Part shown: one piece after another, positions 1 through 11,961 of the stretch
Layout: each line of letters starts with the position of its first letter
Position numbering within the stretch: position 1 is the first letter of the stretch
Source: Mastigias papua
Taxonomy: Eukaryota; Cnidaria; Scyphozoa; Rhizostomeae; Mastigiidae
Length of the DNA stretch: 64,000 nucleotides
Direction: 5' to 3'
Assembly (NCBI GenBank): GCA_964019165.1
Contig: OZ025268.1
Coordinates: forward strand, 3,395,501 to 3,459,500
Made by a program: the position numbers and the translations under genes
Notes under the pieces: model-generated
Seen by the model: only the letters and a program-made list of their open reading frames with translations
Told to the model about the DNA's origin: nothing
Databases searched by the model: none

Positions 1-480
1 TTTTTAACTCTTAAGAAAGCATTTTTGTACAAACGGTTCCTTACTGGTTCGTTTAACTTGGAACTGCACATTTACCGTAAATCCTCGAATTAGCCCCCGT
101 CTCGAATAAGCCCCCATGCTAGAACTTTAAATTGTTAATAAGCCCCCCTCGAATAAGCCCCCACCCTAGATGATGATGAAGACTGTAATAAAGACTAATG
201 CTTAAAATATAGACTGTTCTTGTAATAGTATGGAGAAAAGGAGCTTTGGCAATGAGCTTTTTATACGACATTTGTCAAATAATTTTATTAGCCCCCCCGC
301 CTCGAATAAGCCCCCACCCAAAAAGCAGCAAAAATAAATAAGCCCCCAGGGGGCTAAGTCAAGGATTTACGGTAGTGCTATAGACGCCGTAAATGTTCAA
401 TGTTAGGGCAGGGTACTACGGATACTGCAAGTTTTAACGGAAACCCACCAAAGAACCATTTATTATAATGATCATATACA
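1..480. repeat. Dispersed repeat split by a MITE
   Basis: Bases 1-74 and 373-480 together resemble the uninterrupted stretch at 3220-3380 (shared blocks: a 'ttccttactggttcg'-like segment, 'aactgcaca', 'gctatagac', and 'ggatactgcaa' followed by an 'aaccac/aaccat' segment). A shorter relative is at 9640-9720. The intervening 298 bp are a separate inverted-repeat element. The repeat has no coding capacity that I can see, and its class is unknown. Confidence 0.6.
75..372. mobile_element. MITE family A, TA target site, copy 1
   Basis: The left end reads CCGTAAATCCTCGAATTAG and the right end is its inverse with two mismatches over 24 bp. A TA dinucleotide flanks each end (73-74 and 373-374). The interior is made of repeated 'tcgaataagccccc' units, with no ORF. 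A TA duplication and short terminal inverted repeats are typical of non-autonomous Tc1/mariner-like elements. Related copies lie at 38994-39307 and 40284-40365, with a probable left-end scrap near 41523. Confidence 0.75.
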
Positions 481-507
481 ATCAATGAGAATATGGCCTT
501 GCAGGAT

Positions 508-797
508 GACTAGACAGCCTGCAATTTAAGAAACTTTTAGAACTACACGGAAAGAGTCAAGAAACTTTAGAAATTTCTGTGCCATCTTTCACAGATTCGG
601 AAACACAGTTTTTCCTCCACGGATTTTGAAGTGTCCACAAAAAAGACACTGTTTTAACGTTTTGTTTTCGCTTTCAGTACTATTTTTCAGTAAATAAAGA
701 CAACTTTCAAGAAACTTTTAGAACTAAAATGTGGCCAGAAATTAAGAAACTTTACTTCCAGGCTTTCAGCTAGCTTTCTTACGAAAAAAGTGTAACG
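508..797. mobile_element. MITE family B, 5'-truncated copy
   Basis: This stretch shares subterminal 'ttaagaaacttttagaacta' motifs, a central 'tttcctccacggatt' block and a right end 'tttcttacgaaaaaagtgta' with the complete copy at 22003-22589. A matching left terminal repeat is not visible, so this copy looks truncated. It has no coding potential. Confidence 0.6.
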
Positions 798-3219
798 TGT
801 AATGTAGTTCCAAGAATCGCAAATTCACTGCAACAAGTTATTGAACGGGAACTAGCAAGCGGTTTACTAATAAGGCAGTGAGTAAGGTTGATTAACATGC
901 AGAGGGTAGTGATCAAAGTTCCTATTCTGGCATATTTGTCAGCGAAGCAAATGACTGCCCTGGCAGGAGTATCATTTATTTTTCTAAGCACAACTATGAA
1001 TATAAGTATATCAAAGCTACCACTCTTGTACAACACTCCAACTGAATAATATATATCATTCACAGAACATCGTATAACAAGCGTGCAAGTACAGAGGGTC
1101 CTGGGGGTCTACCTTTTCCTCTATCCCTGCTCTTTTCCTCAAAAGTGTGAAATTTTTCGTTTTCTTGGGTAAATGTGAAGCTGTCTATTGTGGTGTCTGT
1201 TAAGTAGATCTAGTATTTATCATCATTAAACACGAAAGCAATGAAATTATGAAAAAACCTGCAGTATATCTCTTCTGTTTCTATATCTGACAAATAGTAT
1301 TCCAAGCTATATCCTTGAAGCAATTCTATTGTACCCTTGTGAGTGAATTAGAGCCCTGTCCTTGAGAATTCTTAGCTACAGGCCTGCAGGGTTATCAGTA
1401 TATACTTTGTTGTGCTTTTCCAGCTTTATCATAAGTGGTTCGCAGAGAAAGACACAGCATATAAACCTTTAAGTATCTAAAGCAAGCCTTCTACCAAGCA
1501 AATGTAACTTTTTTTTTACTTCAATTAAAATAGATACAATGATTAATGTTTATTATATACTGTGCAGTTCCTGGTGTAGAAAGACACGAGGTCATCTAGT
1601 CTCCACCAAAGACAGCACTATCAATTTCCAAAAGCTTATTAACAACAATGAAAACTAAAAAAGAAACAAAAACATAAAGAAAAGAGAAATACGAGAACAG
1701 TTAAGAAAAAACAAAAAAGGGGGAGTTGCTAGGAGTTGGCATTTCCATACAACTTCTTGGGAAGGATAAAACTTCCATTTTCATATTTTATGCACTATCA
1801 AATAGAGATTTGAAAGTACAGTATATATAATCAACCCTTCAGGTCCATTGTATCTATCAGGTTCCACTGTTCGGTGCAGAGTCCTAGGACCTAACCCCTA
1901 GTCAGGGGTACACATTGAACTTCAAAATTACCGAAACACAACAATTCACACATTTGGTTTTTTACTGGAATTATATCAGAGTTAGAGACTGCGGATTTTA
2001 CCTTGTATTATTTGAAATTGTACTTTCCATAATAACAATAGGGTTTTAAGTATCCAATAACGTATGATGTAAAACTCTTGGAGTTGACCACGAAATGTCG
2101 TCTTCTTCAACTGTTACTTAAAGTGCAATTTGTAAAGCTTTTCCAAAGCATCGCATAATAACCCCTGAATGTTAGTTATGGTGAAATTAAAGAAATATAA
2201 TGGAAAAAAGTCTGTGCAGCATGAAAGAAATGGAGAATTCAATGGGGGTGTATCTATCATTCTTCTGTATCAATGGATTGGCAATATCTGTTCTTTATTT
2301 TCTAATGGGGAAGTAAAATATTAGCGAGCATATAAACGTTCTTCTCTCCATAAATTAATTTACCCCCGTCGCTTCATTAGATTACAACGTATACAATATT
2401 CAACTGATGCTAAAATTGAAAAGTTAAAGGGGAACAAAAAATAAAGCATTTTGTAAAATGTAGTGTATATGCCAGCTTCAACTGAATAGTCTTGCTTTCG
2501 CAAGCATTAAGTGAACATACAAATTAACCGTAAAAAAGGGTCCCTTTACATATTGTTCAGGGGTAGCAAAACTCTGTGAATATTTGGAAATGTATGCAAA
2601 TGACTCCACGCTAAGCACCAGGAAATTGAAGTTAGGCGCACAACATGATCACTCCAGTTACAAGTAATTGGCTCTTTAGATCTCCACAGAAATCCCCCAT
2701 GTGTGCCCGGTAAAAGCACACTAATAATAATTTCACAGTTCATAAATCAATGCTCACAATGCTTACATAGCATGTGTGCTAATGCGCACTTTGTACATCT
2801 ATGAAACAGCTAAATCAACATGACTGTATGGTTTGTAAGAAAGCAATGCTGGTACTGCTCAGAAAAGCCAAGAAAGTTCCAATACTGGATTTTTGGGGCC
2901 TAAGAAGTTGACGACTTCATATGTTCTAAATGTCACACAATCCCATCATCTCTTTGATTTAATCTGCATATATTTCCAATGTTAATCTATGCTTTCCTGT
3001 GAATATCTTTGTGTAGTACCTGCTTGCCTGTGGAACACTGTAGAGCTACAAAGATATTCATTCTTGCTAAGACAGTCCTACGAAAGCTTTGGCCCTGAAA
3101 TCATGAAAAAACTAAGAGTTTGTGTTCGTCGCGTCTACTACACGATCATTTATGCTGTAAGAAATCTAGTACATTGTCCAGTTTTACAGCTCCTTACTTA
3201 TGCATCCATTGTACCCACG
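798..3219. other. No gene recognised
   Basis: This is AT-rich sequence with only short ORFs that lack family similarity or splice-supported extension. I see no tRNA, rRNA or clear mobile element. Confidence 0.4.
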
Positions 3220-3380
3220 TTTTAGTACTAAAAATTCCTTACTAGTTCATTAATTCTAACTGCACATTCATAGCTATAGACATTGTAAGTGCTTAGTGAT
3301 ATGACTGGGCACTTTGGATACTGCAAAATTCATCAAAAAACCGACCTATGAACCACTCGCTATAAGGCTTACACTCGGAT
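3220..3380. repeat. Uninterrupted copy of the left-edge repeat
   Basis: This is the copy used to recognise the split repeat at 1-480. It shares the 'ttccttactagttca', 'aactgcacattcatagctatagac' and 'tttggatactgcaa' blocks in the same order, with no insertion at the TA site. Its class is unknown. Confidence 0.55.
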
Positions 3381-4925
3381 CAATTCGAATCTGGTTTTGT
3401 AGCTCTCCACTGTTTGCAGTGATAACAGTATTGGGAATGGAGAACCTCCATACGGTATTTTGTCTTTAGTACTACAAGGTCCTTAGATTTCCTGGCCATC
3501 TACAAGTAGATTCCTTATAAAAAGACGTGTACATTATCCCAGCCCATTTCGCAGTAGCTTTACCTGCCATCTTTCCCGAACGACCAATCAGCACTGGCTT
3601 CTGAGTTATGCAAAGAAATATCATCCCTTGATTTGGAATATTCAATGTTTTCAAATAAAAAACTTTAATCAACATTTCATTACAAATATGTACTTAAGAT
3701 AAATAACATGATCCTAGCGATCATTGGTGTTTACCGTGTAAGATGGTACATTTGATTGTTAAAGGGGATTATGAAGACGCATAACAAGCACTTTCGGTGC
3801 AGTGATGGAAGACAATGTGTTATTCTGACAGGCCGGGAATTCACTACCAATTTCACTAATATCTAAATTCAATTGCAGCCTAGGGGACGACTTGTATAAA
3901 GCAACTGCGACTAACAACATGCGAAAGAATCTGATATATACTTGAAGACATTGAACAGTTGCTCCACGCTTCATTACAATAACTATCAGGAAAATCAGGG
4001 GCACAAAGTTCCTCTTTGCCAAGTGGTATACATTTGAACCAATGTATAGGCCTGAGACATCGCTCTCAATAAACTAAATGTTTTGAATTCCATGTGAATC
4101 GAATAGGTACAAGCGACGTATTTGAGCACTTGCGAATTCAATGTACGCAAGACGCGGTGCTTTGTTTCACCTAAAGTACACGGTTCATAACTCGGCCAAA
4201 AGGCGCAGAAAATGAGAAGCCTAGAATAGGAGACTGGGGATGGAATTGCCTCAGTGTGAAAACAAATAGCAAAACAGCAGTTTTTAAACTATTGACTAGG
4301 CTACTACCAACCATATCGGTCGAAACTGCCGTAATAAATCATGTGGCACTGCAAGTCAAGACCATGCCAGTCTGAAACGTGAACAGGGAAATGCTACCTT
4401 TCTGCAGGATACTTTTCGGAGACTGATGTATCACGGGATCACTTCAAATGACAATATGCATAAAGATGCAAAGCTTCCAATGGTACAACAGGTGGGGGGG
4501 GGAGGGGGGGCTCCACTTACGTCTAGTAATAAAGTGTTGTTGTGTATCCCAGTGACAAACTAGCTGGCTTTACCACGGACCATCTTACTACAACGGTGAA
4601 CGTATGGCAAACGACGGTGGCTACAGACTACAAAGCATTAAAGGAATAACAGTTTAATTCATTGGGAGTTATCAATTAGCTCCTATCTTTCTCAACAGCT
4701 CATTTCACTCTACGTTTGGGCTCCAATAGCAATTATTAGATTAAAAATCCAAAGCAAAGCTAGATAATTGTGTTACCTGCCTTTAGCTGAACTGTTCGAA
4801 TTTCACTTTTAACGTAATACGATCAATTTAAAAGCAAATCTAACAGACGTCTCACCAATTCGAGATCTTCTACATTGTGATAACCGTTATAAACACAAAT
4901 TATTCTACGAGCGATTGCTCCAACA
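3381..4925. other. No gene recognised
   Basis: This is AT-rich sequence with a G-rich tract near 4491-4510 (almost pure G on the plus strand). A possible right end of a family B-like element ('aaaaagacgtgta') lies near 3519. I see no supported gene. Confidence 0.35.
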
Positions 4926-5068
4926 GGGGCTGTTCAATAATTACGTCACGCCTAGGGGCCGGGTAGTTCTCATAGAGACAGGCCTATCTGTATGGCATGA
5001 GCGTGACGTTGGGGGGTGGGTGGTTCAAAAATGGCAATTTCAGCGTGACGTAATTATTGAACAGTCCC
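4926..5068. mobile_element. 143-bp MITE with 26-bp inverted ends
   Basis: The left end begins GGGGCTGTTCAATAATTACG and continues through GTCACGC to about 4951. The right end (5043-5068) is its inverse with a single mismatch. The interior is only about 90 bp and non-coding. A short target duplication could not be fixed with certainty. A badly decayed relative may lie at 48499-48600. Confidence 0.8.
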
Positions 5069-6080
5069 ACAATCTGGACAACTGTACATAAAAAAGACAT
5101 GATATTAGTATCACTTCTATATACGAAGTAAGGGGCAAAAGTTCCCGACACCATATTTGACAATCTCTGTAAAGTTTCTTCGAGTGATATAGCTACACGA
5201 ACTAAACTATGCATATTGGAAAATGGAGGGTATTGAGCAAGCACTCATTTCAGTGAGCTTTTACTGGAAGCCTTAAAAAGATGGACATGCTGTTCTTCAT
5301 GGCACTTAACACCACAAGCAAGTGGCACTGTGAGTTACTGGAAGAAGGGGAAAGGATAGGCACAATTACAAGTAAAATGGACGAATAAAGCATTTCATAC
5401 ACTTATATGTGGGCAAAGTAAGCATAGACACCCTTTTTGAAATACAACGTTCCTTGATAATCAAATAAATGCTACGCTGTATGTGCGGGTAACTCGTATG
5501 AAATACTACTTGCTGCTGGTACCCTAATAGCTCATAGATTTATAAATATTTGGTTGTTCGAAAAAACCATTTGACAAGATAGCCAAAAGTTCTCTAAAAT
5601 GATACAAGATTACTTATAAAACCTATAAAATTTGACTCACAAAATAACTGTATTCTGCATTGAGACCATTCAACACAGTCACAAGCTATCGGCACAAGGG
5701 ATGGTAATATACTACGTGAGAAATGCAAAAGGATTGACAAATAGCGAAGAATCTCCTTGTAAACGCTGCCGTGTCGTAGTGCCATTTTCCAAGCACTTGT
5801 TTCTGTACCTAAAACGAGTGCAAATGACAGGTTTTGACAAATAAAATTAGTCATGGGAGCCTTAGGTCCTCTTTCTCAGTTCTCACCTAATTTAACCGAT
5901 GTCTACCAACATTCTCGGAAATGATACACTTCAGTGTGGCGACAATTCTACGGAGATTACCAAAGCCATGTATCTACGAAGTGATGAGTGTATCACTGTA
6001 AGTATGGCAGGATTGGGCAACCCCGTGCATTCCGCTTGAATGCATATTGGCGGTGTATACCATTCCTGTCTTTTACCTAC
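5069..6080. other. 3' flank of the serine protease gene
   Basis: This stretch contains no recognised gene. It presumably includes the 3' UTR of the minus-strand protease, but I found no canonical polyadenylation signal close to the stop codon. Confidence 0.35.
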
Positions 6081-7262
6081 TCATCTTCTCAAAAATTTGC
6101 AGCCCCTTCCGGCTTTTATCCAGTGGCATATCCTCTCCACTTTTTTCTTCGTTAATCTTGTAGCAATGTTGTGTCCCTCAATATATTTCCCATTCTTCCC
6201 AACGCGTGCTCGAAAACTGGAGAAGATGGCAACAACTTTACGATTATAATTGTTTCGGTTCGAAAGCATTAAGGGGCGTTTATCGTACACGTAAACACCA
6301 GAGCCAGACATTCCAGGCCATGCATCACATATGTTGTAAAGAATTCTCTTCGTGTGTTTCATGATGGTGCACTGTGTGAACCACATTTCATTAATTGGTT
6401 TGTCGGATGGGAATCCTGCGAATTGGATAATTCTTCCTGCTCGTGTTGGATGGGAACCGAAGGACATATAAGGCCGTCCATGTTTCTTTGTCAATTCTAG
6501 AACGGCATAATCATGTCCAAGTCTTTTAAACCCTTTCTTTCTAAGCCACTGATTCGCAATATGTACCTTTCTAACGTCGAACCATTTGAAGGTCCCAGTT
6601 CCTCTAAGAATTCCAACTTTCAGCTTTGACAGGGGAATGAAATTGGTCCTGTCGTGAACACAATGTGCCGAAGTCAAAACGTGTTTGTACCAAATCAGGG
6701 TGCCAGTGCAACCGGAGAGCAGTCGCACCACGGCTGAAAATGGAAACTTTTGGGTCAACTTTGGCCGAATGCGAAGTCTATTGTCCTTCCCGAAAATGTG
6801 TCGTTTCAGGCGATCATTCATGTCGAATCGATCGTACAGGGATCGTTGACGAAAATTTATCATTTCAAAGTCATCACTACCCGGCAGATCATGATCTCCT
6901 TCCCTGCTGTCATTAACAAATCGATACAATGAACTGTCCTCAATATCGATTGACTGCGCAAGACCCTCCTCCATTATTTCTGCTTCAATACTGCTAACTC
7001 CCGGCAACTCGGGGAGCAATCTCGGGGAATCGATAATTTCGATTACAGTACCGTTTGACAATGTCAATATACTATTTGATGATGTTTGGTTAGTTTGCAT
7101 GCGAGACTGTTTGTCCAAGGCATGTACAGTTGGTTCGATTGTAGAATGCAGTCTAGGCGATAATACTTTGCAATGAACGAAATAGCCATTACATGTAAGG
7201 TACACCGTAAAACACAACAATACTAACCAAACAATTTGTGATCGTGTTGCCTCCATCCTCAT
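6081..7262 (-). CDS. Secreted trypsin-like serine protease, PRSS23/PRSS35 type
   Basis: The single-exon ORF encodes 393 residues from the ATG at 7262; a second ATG lies two codons on. The longer open frame would begin at TTG and is not used here. A hydrophobic stretch at about residues 12-29 (IVWLVLLCFTVYLT) fits a signal peptide. A long, poorly conserved, acidic propeptide-like region follows. The trypsin-fold domain occupies about residues 170-390. It contains TSAHC (His200), HDYAVLEL (Asp251) and CDAWPGMSGSGV (Ser319), so the catalytic triad is intact. The Ser motif GMSGSGV and the C-terminal ICHWI tail resemble vertebrate PRSS23, which is also encoded in one coding exon. NQT and NGT sequons lie in the pro-region. 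Its substrate is unknown. It is likely extracellular. Assignment to PRSS23 rather than PRSS35 is uncertain, so no symbol is given. Confidence 0.88.
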   Translation of the reverse strand: MRMEATRSQIVWLVLLCFTVYLTCNGYFVHCKVLSPRLHSTIEPTVHALDKQSRMQTNQTSSNSILTLSNGTVIEIIDSPRLLPELPGVSSIEAEIMEEGLAQSIDIEDSSLYRFVNDSREGDHDLPGSDDFEMINFRQRSLYDRFDMNDRLKRHIFGKDNRLRIRPKLTQKFPFSAVVRLLSGCTGTLIWYKHVLTSAHCVHDRTNFIPLSKLKVGILRGTGTFKWFDVRKVHIANQWLRKKGFKRLGHDYAVLELTKKHGRPYMSFGSHPTRAGRIIQFAGFPSDKPINEMWFTQCTIMKHTKRILYNICDAWPGMSGSGVYVYDKRPLMLSNRNNYNRKVVAIFSSFRARVGKNGKYIEGHNIATRLTKKKVERICHWIKAGRGCKFLRR

Positions 7263-8269
7263 TTTCAGTTTAACCAGATTCAAGTACTTCTAACCACAGC
7301 TGGTTGCCGTAAACACCACTAGATGACAAAGTCGAGTAATCCAAGCGAATTTTCACACAAATCTACATTCAAAGTGCGTACGTCCTTTCTATTGGATGGA
7401 CGATTGGACTTCTGAGAGGTCGAACTGACGAAAAGAAAGAGAAAAACGAACAGCTTTTCGAAATTCGAGCCTCATTTATTTCTTCCCTTCGCGGCAAGCG
7501 ATCGAACTACATCAACTGTTTCCTCCTCAAACTTTCAGCAACTTTTCACAAGACTCTTCTCGCCAGCCTAACAGCATGAGATCACAGTTTCTCAGTTAAA
7601 AATATCGAGGTAGTTGCCATGCGTACAAGTAACAAAAGCCAGGACTACTGCACACAAGTGAATCTTCGACTACTGGACTGCAAGGCAATACAACCTTGAC
7701 TGGTTTGGCGACGGAGAGTAAAGAAGTGACATTCCAATGACGGCAGGCAAAGTGTACTGAATGACCCCAACAAATCAATATGGTTCATAAAGGATTGACA
7801 GCTTCTTTAGATTAATCGAGACAGCTCTAAGGATGTGCCTTTCCTCGTCAGATTTCACTAAACTTTTAAATGATCTGTCATCTCCAAACCACAAAGGTTA
7901 TCGTGGCGATCGTTCATGCACATGATCGCCTTCATCCTTCGTAATCACTTCAAATTTTGCATGTGCTTTAGGCTTCCTCTTACACGATAATTGGATAAGT
8001 GCATACTAAATGAAAATAACCAACTAGACAACAATATGGATAGACGTTAAATGGATACGTAGGTGAGGCCAACTGCTTGCAGCTTCGATGGCAACATGGT
8101 TCCAAGAAAACTGCTTCGGAAAAGTCTGTCTTTATGTTTAAAAGCCCATGAATATTTACATTTGCACATTGGAGCGCCGCCCCTTACACACACGATTACT
8201 AGCGTTTCTTTACTAGCCTCTATGCAGGACTGTAGAACAAGAGGTGCCAAGGAGCCAGAGCCCCATTCT
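7263..8269. other. 5' flank of the protease gene
   Basis: This stretch presumably contains the promoter and 5' UTR of the minus-strand protease. I see no convincing TATA box or other gene. Short ORFs here overlap on opposite strands and show no family features. Confidence 0.3.
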
Positions 8270-8390
8270 ACGTCTTGCAGAGGGGCTGAGTCCCTTCTTT
8301 TTCAGGGTAATTATAACATATGAATCAACCTAGAATGGAACCCTATTAGAATCAGATAACTGTTTTCCCCCTTAATATCACATCATTAAT
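8270..8390. repeat. Dispersed repeat family D, copy 1
   Basis: This stretch shares a 'ggggctgagtcccttctt...gggtaat' block, then 'gaa.c...tagaatcagataactgtttt' and a 'catcattaat' tail, with 27337-27520 and more weakly 20281-20400. It is non-coding and of unknown class, possibly SINE-like. Confidence 0.5.
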
Positions 8391-8459
8391 CATTAATTCT
8401 CAAGTTTGCAATAAAAGCTGGGTGCCTACGAAGTTGTACGCAAATTATTACATGGGCAG

Positions 8460-8585
8460 CAGAGCCGGGAGGCTGGGGGCCTATAGCTCCTTCACTTTTT
8501 ATAGCAACTTTACTTTAGTACCCATTTTAGCGCACCCTATATTCTTTCAATTTTAACATGTCCACTCGAGCCCCCCACCCGAAAT
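8460..8585. repeat. Dispersed repeat family C, copy 1
   Basis: The order 'ccggg.ggctgggggcctatagctcc / cactttttatag / ttagtac / tttagc.caccct / tttaattttaa / tgtccactcgag' is shared with 14812-14932. A partial, rearranged relative is at 33505-33650. It is non-coding. Confidence 0.6.
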
Positions 8586-8740
8586 GTTGCTTCACCACCC
8601 CTGTATGGCATCATAAAAGTTTTATTTAACTAAGCCCCTTATGCTTGGAAGGCGCCCCTTGTACAAGAGTTAGTTCTAGATCAATGCCTGTAAGGTACAC
8701 CGTGTAAAAACATGTTCACAATACTAGTTGTTCCCTGTGG

Positions 8741-8763
8741 CGCCGCCGGCGCCGGCGCCGGCT
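8741..8763. repeat. GC-only palindromic tract
   Basis: A run of repeated GCCGGC units forms a pure G+C tract in otherwise AT-rich DNA. It is self-complementary and could form a hairpin. It could be a microsatellite, and no function is inferred. Confidence 0.6.
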
Positions 8764-11739
8764 TTTGTGAAGGCGGGGAATGAGGAGCGGGGGTCTGGGA
8801 ATGAAGCAATGGAAGCCATGGAAAAACTCTTACTACAATCCCCTTAAGATATAAGGGAAACCCCCATCTAGCTTTGTACATTTTCAGAAAATTGGGCAGG
8901 GGTATTAGGTATTGACTGACACCATATGCACCCCTGTTGCTTCGACAAAGGTAATTCCAACTCAAGTAAAAATCTATACAATACGATATGATGAGTCTTG
9001 AAAGCACTCTCCTCTACTGGTAACGCTTTGCTGATAGTGTATCGTTTTCCTTTCCAATATGAGAATAGCGTCTTGCTTATAGCAAATGTCATATAGAGAC
9101 AGGAATGGGTGCGGCAAATATCGTAGAAGGTTAGAATAGTTTCATCGACTCAAGCTGCCGGAAGCAAGTCCATAGAGGTACAAGCGAAGTGCAATTCATG
9201 AATGAAAAATAAGACGAGAAGTCACAGGTATTATGAGAAAGACATTATGAAGTGATTTGTATTGTGAAAAAGGACAATCCGCTTGAAACACATGTCGATG
9301 TCCTTAGAAAATAACAGAAGCTGTATGTATGAGAATGACGTATTTAAAAAAAAGCTATGAGATGAATAGAAAAAGCATGGAAATAGTAGATCAGCTTGTA
9401 AAGAAATATCTGACAAGGTGAAACACTGGACTGAAGATACTCTGTAATTTGTAGTCGGCTAAAACTAATGCCGGTGAAACCATACCGAAAAGAAATTGAT
9501 TGTAGAGAAAACCTATTGCAGAAATGCACAACTGGGGATGAAGAGTGATCATCTTTGGATTTCCTTAGGATATTACCTTAGACTTTGCCGTGGGGCACAT
9601 AAAATAGGCTACATGTTTTCACAAGGAACCATGCACAAAACCTAGCCCTAAAAGTTCCTGACCACACTTTAGTGCCAAAACTTTAACTGCACACTTAGTG
9701 CTATAGGCAAATCTACATTCAACAGAACAAGCTTATTCTCTAAAGCACAATTCAGGCCTAGAAAAAAGTTGATTTTAAGCATTAACTATATGATAAGTGC
9801 TACAATATAATTAAATACAAGCTTATTGTAATTATCTTCTCACCAAGGTTGATGGAGAGGGGAGAAGTCTTGCATTTGAGCTCGACTAAATAAAGATGTT
9901 CAGCTGAAAAGGTTATGAAAATTCTCATGAACCAATAACTTATTCTTTTAAAAACAAATCTTCTGAGAAAGAAAGAGTACACTGCAGGGCTTTTATTGTA
10001 ACAACATTTGAGAAAATATTCTAATCAGAAAGGGAATAGCTGATATTGCTGGCAAATGGTATGAGTAGAATCATGGCGCTAAAACTTTTTCCAAGACTCT
10101 TCATGATCTCAGTGCTAAAAGATACCTAGAATTTTCCTAATAAAATGTTTGAGTTTTTACAGCATTACAATGTTACACAGACAAACAAGCACTACATAAA
10201 CAAAACACTCGAATACACAGATCAGGAGGAGAAATCTATTCAAACAAAGTAAAAGAAATAATTGCATTGTGCTACTATTAGAAATTTAAAGATATTTGAT
10301 TATCGACTTTCCTAGGTTTCAAAATCCAGTATTGAACTTTCTTAACATTTTGAGCTGTCGTCGAGTTCTGCTTTCTTATACACTACTTTCGCATAAAGAA
10401 CTTGCAAAGGAATTTAAATTCAGAATTAGGACCCTACAAGATAGAATGTTGCTAACAAAACCTTTTCACATCACTCCTAGTAAGCACAGTATGATGATAC
10501 CAATAGTTGTGATTATCAAAATTTTGGAGGTTCAGTCAATTTCAACCATCCAAAAATATTGCAGAAGAACGATCGTTAAAACACTGTCCAACTAAAGTAA
10601 GGAATCCTTGGGATTATGTTTGAAATGGAAGTTGCCATGAGGTAATGCATAGGAACAACACTAAACAGCTGTGATGACAGTTATATACCGAGACCATATG
10701 GAAATTACATTTCTGTGAGGTTGTACAATATGTTTGCTTCCTTTTGTACCCACAAGAATACGAGACCATGTGGTGGCACTGTTCGAATTGAAGTGGAAAC
10801 TGATTCCTTTTGAAGGCCAATGCCGAACGCAGTTAAGCTGGTGATAAAGAAAGACATCTGCATACAGGTAGAATTCGTGCTAGCTCCTGTGGAAGCAATG
10901 GTGCATCGAAGGTAATTTTGTGGTATAAGCACTTAGCAGGGTTAAAATCCCTTTCAGCAACTATTTACCGTTGAATACACCCAGAACCGCACAAGTCCTT
11001 TATTCGATGCAAGAAAATTTATGGCTCAAGAATTAGCAATGATCATTATCCCTCAGACAGATTATCAGGCAAAAAGCATTTAACGGTTAACTCTCGGACG
11101 GCTTGGATTCCGTCTGGGTACGGTCAGGAAGAATTATTGAATTCTGCAGAAGTCCAACCATACAGAGAGAGATGTACCGAGTTCATTCGAACAAATGCAA
11201 GAAGGATCTTTCCAAAAGTACTACCTTTCATGAGAAATGCTTCCTAACTTGAAAGTCATATGAGAGTTTGAGGAAGGACACGACTTCTAAATGCAGTTGA
11301 TGCTTCTAGGCATGTAAACAACATTCAGATGATCATGTATGATCTGTCTTTCCCATAGCATCCCAGAAGGCCTCTGAGATTTTTGAAGCCTGAGAAGAAT
11401 GCTTCTGTTGATGCGAATACGAAATCCATATTACCGCTACGAAGCATTTAAACACCGTCAAATAGGGACGAACTACTATACCATAGGAGAATCGAAGTTA
11501 AGAAGAAGCTATGTTCAAAATTACTTGCATTGAAGGCGCACAGTCGCACACTGCCTTCTGAAAGATAACACCAGTTATGGGGTAAATACGAACTAGGGCC
11601 TAACAAAAACGTGGACCTGACTCACTCTGCGGAGGCGCAAATCGAAGCTCGTGAATTTGTAAATAGGGCATATCATCTATGTCTTGAAGTATGTAGGCTA
11701 ATCTAAACTAACACAAATCTATGTGTGCAAGTGATATAT
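8764..11739. other. No gene recognised
   Basis: This is AT-rich sequence with small unsupported ORFs. A partial copy of the left-edge repeat lies at about 9640-9720, including an intact 'actgcacacttagtgctata' junction that matches the MITE A insertion site without the insertion. Confidence 0.4.
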
Positions 11740-11905
11740 ATCAAGCACTATAGGGTACGGTATTGAAAGTGCAGGTTTTCTTGGATCCGAAATGTGGCAC
11801 GCATTGCCAACTTCCATAAAAGAGTCCCGGATACTCAATAACTTCAAACGAACTTTTAGGAACAACGATTTTGGTTGTAACAGTAGATTATGTACAATAG
11901 CAAGA
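11740..11905 (+). pseudogene. LINE C-terminal remnant (CR1-like)
   Basis: The plus-strand reading contains YGIESAGFLGSEMWHALPTS, then an IKES..LNNFKR segment and a cysteine-bearing tail (GCNSRLC). This is the typical end of non-LTR retrotransposon polymerases: a 'Y G . E S...G...W . . L P . . I + . S...F K' segment before a GCPCRLC-like tail. Only this end is visible. Nothing upstream reads as polymerase, so it is a 5'-truncated dead copy. Confidence 0.6.
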
Positions 11906-11908
11906 TTG

Positions 11909-11961
11909 CATACCATAAAAACCCAAGTTGTATTTAGAAAACTTGGGTTTTTTATGGTATG
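11909..11961. repeat. Near-perfect short hairpin
   Basis: The left arm, 21 nt at 11909-11929, pairs with the right arm at 11940-11961 with a single extra T. A loop of about 10 nt separates them. It sits immediately after the LINE remnant. It could be a LINE 3' structure, a small inverted repeat or a small-RNA precursor. Confidence 0.6.
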
